DNA from: Verrucomicrobiota bacterium
GTDB lineage: Bacteria; Verrucomicrobiota; Verrucomicrobiia; Limisphaerales; CAIMTB01
Assembly: GCA_963205105.1 (NCBI GenBank)
Contig: CAUJJW010000164.1
Span: 1 to 35,107 of the forward strand
DNA: 35,107 bases
Reading direction: 5' to 3'
Position numbers and translations under genes: made by a program. Position 1 is the stretch's first letter, and each line of letters starts with the position of its first letter. The notes under the pieces were generated by a model, which made no database searches, had not been told where the DNA came from, and saw only the letters and a program-made list of their open reading frames with translations. Below are positions 30,194 to 35,107 of this stretch, piece by piece.

Positions 30194-32460
30194 GGGAAGC
30201 AACCCCGCAAGAACCTCTGGGTGTTGACGCCAAGCGCACCAACACCAACGAACAGGGGCGCCCGCTCCCGTACTTCGCCGGCATCGCCAAGCTCGGCGTG
30301 ACGTGGATCTCCGAGCCACGGGACGTCCGTTCGAAGCCCATCAAGAAGAAGGTCGGCAAGAAGAAGGAGACGGTGGGCTTCAACTACTACGCCCGCGCCG
30401 CCGCCATCGTCTGCCATGGGCCGGTGGATGCTCTCGAGGAAATCCTCTTCGACGATGACTTGGTATGGACGGGGCCGGTCGAGCGGGAGGGCACGGACTC
30501 CACGGCCATCACCATCCCGGACCGTGGCACCATCACGTTCTACTGGGGCACGGCGACGCAGCCTCTCGATGCCAACCTCGCCGCCAGCGGCGTCACGCAT
30601 CCGGCCTACCGCCGCCAGTGCTACGTGGTCGTGGACCTCTTTCTCGGCGCCAACAAAACCTCCATGCCCAACATGGAGTTCGTCCTGCGTCGGGCACCAG
30701 TAGTTCCGTGGATGACTGGCTCGGCGCTGATCGGCCAGGACGCGAACCCGGTCGCGGTCTTCGCGGAGTTGTGGACCTCGGAGGTGTTCGGGCTCGGGCT
30801 GCCGGCTTCGCATCTGGACCAAACCGCCCTCGGCACCGTCGCTGACACCCTCGCCGCGGAAGGCATGGGCATCTCGCCCGTCCTGACCTCGCCGACCTCG
30901 TTCAACCAGGTCCTCGGCTCCCTGATCGAGAACATCGACGCCTTCCCCGTCATCGACCCGGCCACCGGCAAGATCGGCCTGCGCCTCGTCCGCGATGGCG
31001 AAACGTTCGTGACCTGGGACGAGGATGACTTCACCGATCCGCCGGACGTGGATGCCGGTGGGTGGGAGAGCACCTACAACCTCCTGACGGTGAAGTTCAC
31101 CAACCGGGACAAGGCCTGGACTGCGGATGGGGTGTCATTCCGAGACCGGGGGAACTTCGCGCTTACGGGCAGCACCCGGACCCGCAGCGTGGAACGCCCG
31201 TGGGTGACGCAGCAGGCTGTCGCGTGGCGGATTGCGGCGAGCCTCGGGCGGCAAGCGGCCCTGCCCGTGATGACCGGGACAGCTCGCGTAAAGCGCACGT
31301 CCTTGGCCAGTGTCCAGGTCGGCGACCTCGTCACCCTGACGCACACCGCGGCGGGGATTTCGGCGCTGAAGGTTCGAATCGCCGAGCTGACCGTCGACAA
31401 GCCCGACTCACCCGAGGTCGCCATCCGGTGGAAAGAGGACCGGGGTTGGCTGAACGCCATCCCGACCGCGGTGGCCCCGGATGACGTGGAACCGGAGGGC
31501 GAGTACTCCGCCCAGCCGCTCCTGGCCAACGTCGCTCTCGAACTGCCCTACGGCTACCTCCGCGAAGCCAAGCCGTCCCTGATCTTCCTGCCCGTCCGCG
31601 GCGACCCGCTGACGAATGGGTTCCACGCCTACTGGGAGCGCACCGCAGACTCGTTCGTCCAGGTCGCCGGCGGCTCAGCCTTCGCCATGAAGGGCACGCT
31701 GAGTGCCGCCCTCGACGCGGGAGCCCTCGTCGACGCCACGATCGACATCGCCTTCACCGGCGACGACTGGGACTTGGAGGAAACCACCCTCGAAGAGGCA
31801 ACCACCACCCAACCGCTCCAGGTCTTCATCGGCGGCGAGATTCTCGTCGGCTACGATGCCCAGCTCACCGGGCCGAAGCGGTACACGCTGAAGGTCCTCC
31901 GCGAGTGGTTTGGCACCCGGGCGGAGACGCACGCCAACTGGGCCACGGCCTACGTGCTCCAGATGGGCCACGAAAAGCCCGTGACGTGGGCGGCCGATCT
32001 GCCGGAAGGCACCGCCACCTTCAAGGAACAGCCGTATCTGCTGGCGCAGGAACTCGACCTTGCGACCTGCCCCGAAATTGCGGTCACGATCCAACGCCGC
32101 GCCCAGCGGCCGGCAGCACCATCGAACCTCCGCGTCAACGAGGACGGCGCCCACCCGACCTACGCGAGCGGGCAGGACATCCCGATCAACTGGACCCAGA
32201 CGAGCGAACTCCGGTACGGGTTCAACGTCACTCAAAACCTCGCTTGCCGGGCTGACGCCGTCGCGTTGCAGGTCCTGACCACGGGCGGCACCTTGAAGGG
32301 CGAAATCGCCTTCGCCGGCAACACCGGCCCCGTGACGATTACCAACGCGCAACTGGTTGCTCTCCTGGGCGCCGAAACCGACTTCAAGCTGCGGGCCTTC
32401 TACTCGTTGGCTGGCCTGCGGAGCCTGACCTTCGACGAAATCATCGTGAGGAAAACATGA
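30166..32460 (+). CDS. Phage tail-tip / host-specificity protein
   Basis: A 764-aa protein starting at ATG 30166 inside the end of the NlpC/P60 gene. Sequence features match the central part of phage tail-tip proteins (phage-tail_3/gpJ-like): 'LGSLIENIDAFPVIDPATGKIGLRLVRDG' (about 250-280), 'ESTYNLLTVKFTNRDKAW' (about 300), and 'QVGDLVTLTHTAAGI' (about 385). A C-terminal half of fibronectin/Ig-like domains and carbohydrate-like strands follows. It would close the tail tube and bind the host surface. It ends in ATGA overlapping the next gene. No stop or gap suggests decay. Confidence 0.85.
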   Translation: MGFGASNDLREATPQEPLGVDAKRTNTNEQGRPLPYFAGIAKLGVTWISEPRDVRSKPIKKKVGKKKETVGFNYYARAAAIVCHGPVDALEEILFDDDLVWTGPVEREGTDSTAITIPDRGTITFYWGTATQPLDANLAASGVTHPAYRRQCYVVVDLFLGANKTSMPNMEFVLRRAPVVPWMTGSALIGQDANPVAVFAELWTSEVFGLGLPASHLDQTALGTVADTLAAEGMGISPVLTSPTSFNQVLGSLIENIDAFPVIDPATGKIGLRLVRDGETFVTWDEDDFTDPPDVDAGGWESTYNLLTVKFTNRDKAWTADGVSFRDRGNFALTGSTRTRSVERPWVTQQAVAWRIAASLGRQAALPVMTGTARVKRTSLASVQVGDLVTLTHTAAGISALKVRIAELTVDKPDSPEVAIRWKEDRGWLNAIPTAVAPDDVEPEGEYSAQPLLANVALELPYGYLREAKPSLIFLPVRGDPLTNGFHAYWERTADSFVQVAGGSAFAMKGTLSAALDAGALVDATIDIAFTGDDWDLEETTLEEATTTQPLQVFIGGEILVGYDAQLTGPKRYTLKVLREWFGTRAETHANWATAYVLQMGHEKPVTWAADLPEGTATFKEQPYLLAQELDLATCPEIAVTIQRRAQRPAAPSNLRVNEDGAHPTYASGQDIPINWTQTSELRYGFNVTQNLACRADAVALQVLTTGGTLKGEIAFAGNTGPVTITNAQLVALLGAETDFKLRAFYSLAGLRSLTFDEIIVRKT

Positions 32461-32999
32461 GCACCATCGCCCCCGGACGCCTCTTCAACGTCACCGACGC
32501 CGCCAGCTTCGTGGCCCTATCACAACAGAACTGGGTCATCGCCAGCGAAGAACTCTTCCGCCGCGTCCCCACCTACCAGAATGGCAGTCCGAACACGCTC
32601 AACGGCCCTCCAACTTCCGGAACCTGGAACGTGGGCGACTTCTGGCGGGACCAGAACGGGGCGGAGTTCGTTTGCACCGCAACCGGCACGCCCGGGACTT
32701 GGCGGCAGATCACGCCCGCAAGCGTCTCCGCCGACCCGGCAAGCGGGACCTTTCCGACGGGGTACGTAATCTTGAACGTGGCCGACGGGGGACTGAAGCG
32801 ACACGCGGGGAGCCTGTCCTGGGAAGTTCAGTCCGGAGCCGGGGTGTCCTCGAAGCTCGGCTTCCACGGCGCGACGCCGACCGCGCAGCGGGCCAACGCA
32901 GACCAGGCCGAAGCCACCGACCTTGCGAGTGTCATCACCCTCGCTAACGAACTGCGAGCGGCGTTGGTTGAGAAGGGGTTGATCAAAGGTGGTGAGTGA
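32457..32999 (+). CDS. Tail fibre / tip-associated protein
   Basis: A 180-aa protein beginning MSTIAPGRLFNVTDAASFVALSQQNW. A middle Gly/Thr-rich stretch with 'WNVGDFWRDQNGAEFVCTATGTPGTWRQI' resembles short carbohydrate-interaction or fibre modules found at phage tail tips. The C-terminus is helical ('ATDLASVITLANELRAALVEKGLI'), a form used for trimerisation or neck binding. Its start overlaps the tail-tip stop by 4 bp. It is the last gene of the phage block and is followed by a strong hairpin. Confidence 0.65.
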   Translation: MSTIAPGRLFNVTDAASFVALSQQNWVIASEELFRRVPTYQNGSPNTLNGPPTSGTWNVGDFWRDQNGAEFVCTATGTPGTWRQITPASVSADPASGTFPTGYVILNVADGGLKRHAGSLSWEVQSGAGVSSKLGFHGATPTAQRANADQAEATDLASVITLANELRAALVEKGLIKGGE

Positions 33000-33017
33000 C
33001 GCACCGCATCACTCACC
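32991..33017 (+). terminator. Stem-loop at the end of the phage tail operon
   Basis: GGTGAGTGA (32991-32999) pairs perfectly with TCACTCACC (33009-33017) around a 9-nt loop. The stop codon TGA of the last tail gene lies in the left arm. No T-run follows, so it is a terminator-like or mRNA 3'-end-protecting hairpin rather than a textbook intrinsic terminator. Confidence 0.5.
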
Positions 33018-33106
33018 TACGCAGACCGAGCGCTGCCGGCGAATCCAGCATGCAAGCAGGGCGAATCGTGCGTTTGCAACGCGGGGCGACGGTTCGCGTG
33101 CATCCG

Positions 33107-33553
33107 TTAGCCTTTCCTTTTGTACTTCTCGACGATCCGATCGAGTTCCTCGGAGTACCTCCACAGCACTTGGGGATCTTGCACATCGACGAACAATTTG
33201 CCCTCAGCGTCCTCATCGAAGAACACGTAAAACAAATCCCCTCGCATGCGAGCCAAGTCCCAGTCCCCTGACTCTGCTACCCGCCTGAACGCGAACTTCT
33301 CCCCCAGGCGTTTCTTCCCCTTGATGCAACCAACGACTGTCGCATGCATCACCACCTCGCTCTTTGATCCTCCTGTCTCGGCCTGGTAGACACAAACAAG
33401 ATAGGCCTCCGGACGACGGTCCAGTCCGTACTGAACAAATGCTTTCAGGGGAGAGTCAACCTCCCCCGCGCGTTCAGAGGAGAGGTCCGAGGCGCAGCCA
33501 GAACACCACACCAGGAGGGCACCAAGAATAACTAAAGGCGTGAACACGTTCAT
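33107..33553 (-). CDS. Small lipoprotein-like secreted protein
   Basis: A 148-aa protein. The ATG at 33553 opens a hydrophobic signal ending in 'WCSGC', a lipobox-like sequence with Cys20 as candidate lipidated residue; an upstream ATG at 33577 would add eight residues. The mature part is a small alpha/beta domain with 'EVVMHATVVGCIKGKKRLGEKFAF' and 'DLFYVFFDEDAEGKLFVDV'. I do not recognise a family. It is divergently oriented to the tail operon and 25 bp downstream of the PQQ-propeller gene on the same strand, so the two may be co-transcribed. Confidence 0.6.
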   Translation of the reverse strand: MNVFTPLVILGALLVWCSGCASDLSSERAGEVDSPLKAFVQYGLDRRPEAYLVCVYQAETGGSKSEVVMHATVVGCIKGKKRLGEKFAFRRVAESGDWDLARMRGDLFYVFFDEDAEGKLFVDVQDPQVLWRYSEELDRIVEKYKRKG

Positions 33554-33578
33554 GCTCGGGCAACCCCACCTCACCACC

Positions 33579-35107
33579 TCACCACCTCAAGAGGGTCCGG
33601 ACTCTTATGAACTGGGATCGCGACGGGTCGACAGGCTGCGTGAAAATGTCACCGGCTCTGTTGGTGCTGACGGGGATCCAGTGCTGGAAGTCCTCCGACT
33701 GCTCGACTACCAGACATTCGCCGAGTGGATCAACCAGCCTGACCTGGAGCATCCCGTCCGTCACGGCGACCCCTTCCGGACTCGGCGGAGGGGTCGGAAG
33801 CGTCGTCGTTGCATTCGCCGTATGGCGGGGTTCACGCCCGAGCATGGGCCAGCCAGCATTGGGTGGGGGTGCGGAGCCCTGGATGCAGACCAACCGGCTA
33901 CCGTCACCGAAATAGAGGCGCCCTTCTCCGTCAAGGCTGGGAGCCGATCTATCGCTGCCACCCGCAAAGCTCCACCCGCGTTTGCCGGAGGCGGTCAACG
34001 TTATGGTTTCGTTGTTCGCCGTTCCCAAATGCAGGACGCCGTCGGCGGAAAGCGCTGGCATCGATGAGGCACTGGCCGAGATTCCGCTGACCCAGTTTGT
34101 GCTTCCGTCGGGACGGAACGAAAACAGGCGCTGATTCATGTTCGCCACCAGGACCGTGCCATCCGCGGCGACTACGGGGCCGGTTCGAATGGCGGCTCGG
34201 GTAAACCGCCGCCAGAGATTCGTGCCATCCGGGCGGAATGCGTAGAGAGCGCCTTCGTTGTCGAGTGATCCGAAGTAGATCGTCCCACTGGGACCAATCG
34301 CGGGCTCGGCGGTGAATGGTCCCCTTGCGTTGAATCGCCACTTTTCGGTTCCGTCAGGCCGCACCGCATAGAAGACGCCCACCGTGTAGCCCAAGACTTC
34401 ATCGCCGTGCCCAGAGCCGACGTAGATCGTACCGTCGGCGCCGATAGCGGGCGAGGAGACGTAACCGCGTCCACCCGTGTCGAACTCCCACGCCTTCGAA
34501 CCGTCCGGTTTGAGGGCAAGAACCCGGCCGTCGTCCGCGGCAAAGTAGGCGGTTCCATCCTGTGCAATGGCGGGTGTCGTAGTCACGCTGGCTCCCGCCG
34601 CGACTGCCCATTGGATCACGCCCTCCACAGAAACGGCTAGGCAGGCATTCGACGGCCATCCAGTCCCGAGGTAGAGGGTGCCGTCCGGCGAGACGGCTGG
34701 AGGAGCCAGGGTTTGAGCCCCCAATGGCAGCGACCAGCGGAGGGTAGCGTTGGTCCGGCACGCGGAGAGCAACCAGTTCTCAGGCGTTTGCACCACCACA
34801 TAAGCCGTGCCTTCCGGGCCGATGGACGACGCCGTTGCGGCGAGGCCAGGAAGGTTGGCTTCCCACAGGAGAGTGCCCGGCGCGACGAATCCAGGAAGCA
34901 CGCTCAACCGAAATGCCGGGCTGGCGGTCGTGCCGACGCTGTTCGAAATCACCAGGGTGTATTCCCCGCTGTCCGCGATTGCAGCCTCGTCGATGATGAG
35001 TTCCGAGGTCTGGCTTCCAAAGATCCCACATGCGTCGGTTAGGTTCTGTCCATTCCGCTGCCATTGGTAAGCCATCGGCGTCGCGCCAATCACCGCGACC
35101 CGCAACA
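33579..35107 (-). CDS. Ig-domain plus PQQ-type beta-propeller secreted protein, partial
   Basis: The C-terminal 508 or so residues; the start is beyond the right edge. The first 70 residues are an Ig-like fold ('AYQWQRNGQNLTDACG', 'SGEYTLVISNSVGTTAS'). Next is a propeller (about 75-435) of PQQ/quinoprotein-type repeats, each with 'PAIG-DGTIYVGS' and 'A-RPDG---W-F' (seen at least six times). It ends in a module like the neighbours' C-terminus ('LVVEQSEDFQHWIPVSTNRAG'). It is probably secreted or on the cell surface. Binding of PQQ is not implied: these repeats often occur in non-enzymatic adhesins or outer-membrane scaffolds. Confidence 0.82.
   Translation of the reverse strand, partial: LRVAVIGATPMAYQWQRNGQNLTDACGIFGSQTSELIIDEAAIADSGEYTLVISNSVGTTASPAFRLSVLPGFVAPGTLLWEANLPGLAATASSIGPEGTAYVVVQTPENWLLSACRTNATLRWSLPLGAQTLAPPAVSPDGTLYLGTGWPSNACLAVSVEGVIQWAVAAGASVTTTPAIAQDGTAYFAADDGRVLALKPDGSKAWEFDTGGRGYVSSPAIGADGTIYVGSGHGDEVLGYTVGVFYAVRPDGTEKWRFNARGPFTAEPAIGPSGTIYFGSLDNEGALYAFRPDGTNLWRRFTRAAIRTGPVVAADGTVLVANMNQRLFSFRPDGSTNWVSGISASASSMPALSADGVLHLGTANNETITLTASGKRGWSFAGGSDRSAPSLDGEGRLYFGDGSRLVCIQGSAPPPNAGWPMLGREPRHTANATTTLPTPPPSPEGVAVTDGMLQVRLVDPLGECLVVEQSEDFQHWIPVSTNRAGDIFTQPVDPSRSQFIRVRTLLRW

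Noticed and set aside
1..35107. CRISPR arrays, rRNA or riboswitches
   Set aside because: No regularly spaced direct repeats other than the TPR-coding repeats, and no recognisable structured RNA sequence was seen.

Overview
The window is GC-rich bacterial DNA, most likely from the Verrucomicrobiota (Limisphaerales/Pedosphaera-like). I infer this from the large secreted beta-propeller and PA14 proteins that end in a shared 'S-x-DL-x-x-W-x-P ... FYRAR' module, the glycine-rich surface protein, and the giant Rhs protein with a C39-like peptidase domain. It reads as an accessory region: a conjugation operon, a transposon scar, truncated genes, a toxin island and phage tail genes side by side. No tRNA, rRNA or CRISPR array is visible.

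Region 1 (1-9973). A tightly packed minus-strand P-type/Trb-like type IV secretion operon. In transcription order it holds a TrbC/VirB2 pilin, a TrbD/VirB3-like protein, a 91-aa protein, the TrbE/VirB4 ATPase, a lipoprotein, TrbJ/VirB5, TrbL/VirB6, TrbF/VirB8, TrbG/VirB9, TrbI/VirB10, a coiled-coil lipoprotein, a 135-aa protein flanked by two strong hairpins, and a membrane protein cut by the window edge. Several genes are joined by 4-bp ATGA overlaps. No trbB/virB11 precedes trbC. The divergent neighbour is instead a single-domain ClpB-type AAA+ ATPase, separated by a 146-bp gap that contains a perfect palindrome.

Region 2 (9974-14014). The AAA+ gene is followed by a rearrangement zone. A minus-strand gene of 50-aa TPR units has lost its 5' end. 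It abuts the 3' end of a Tn3-family transposase and a 38-bp terminal inverted repeat. The repeat lies directly against a JAB/JAMM deubiquitinase-like gene that has lost its first half. That gene is coupled by ATGA to a ThiF/E1-like activating enzyme, whose C-terminal Cys-x2-Cys segment lies in the -1 frame after a G5 run. This is the relic of a bacterial ubiquitin-like (JAB-E1) operon.

Region 3 (14015-21771). Secreted proteins. A glycine-rich surface protein and a PA14-domain protein, both without 5' ends, meet head to head at about 15388-15397. Then come a delta-60-repeat protein, a 1096-aa multidomain beta-propeller protein and an NTF2-like lipoprotein.

Region 4 (21880-33017). Phage-like genes on the plus strand: two small ones at 21880-22328, then an NlpC/P60 protein, a 764-aa tail-tip protein and a tail-fibre-like protein at 29687-32999. 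They are split by about 7.2 kb of minus-strand polymorphic-toxin DNA. This holds a 1906-aa secreted Rhs protein with a C39-like domain and a variable 115-aa tip, a TPR protein directly behind it (candidate immunity or partner), and an AT-richer cassette of small genes.

Region 5 (33107-35107). A small lipoprotein and the C-terminal part of an Ig plus PQQ-type beta-propeller protein that runs off the window.
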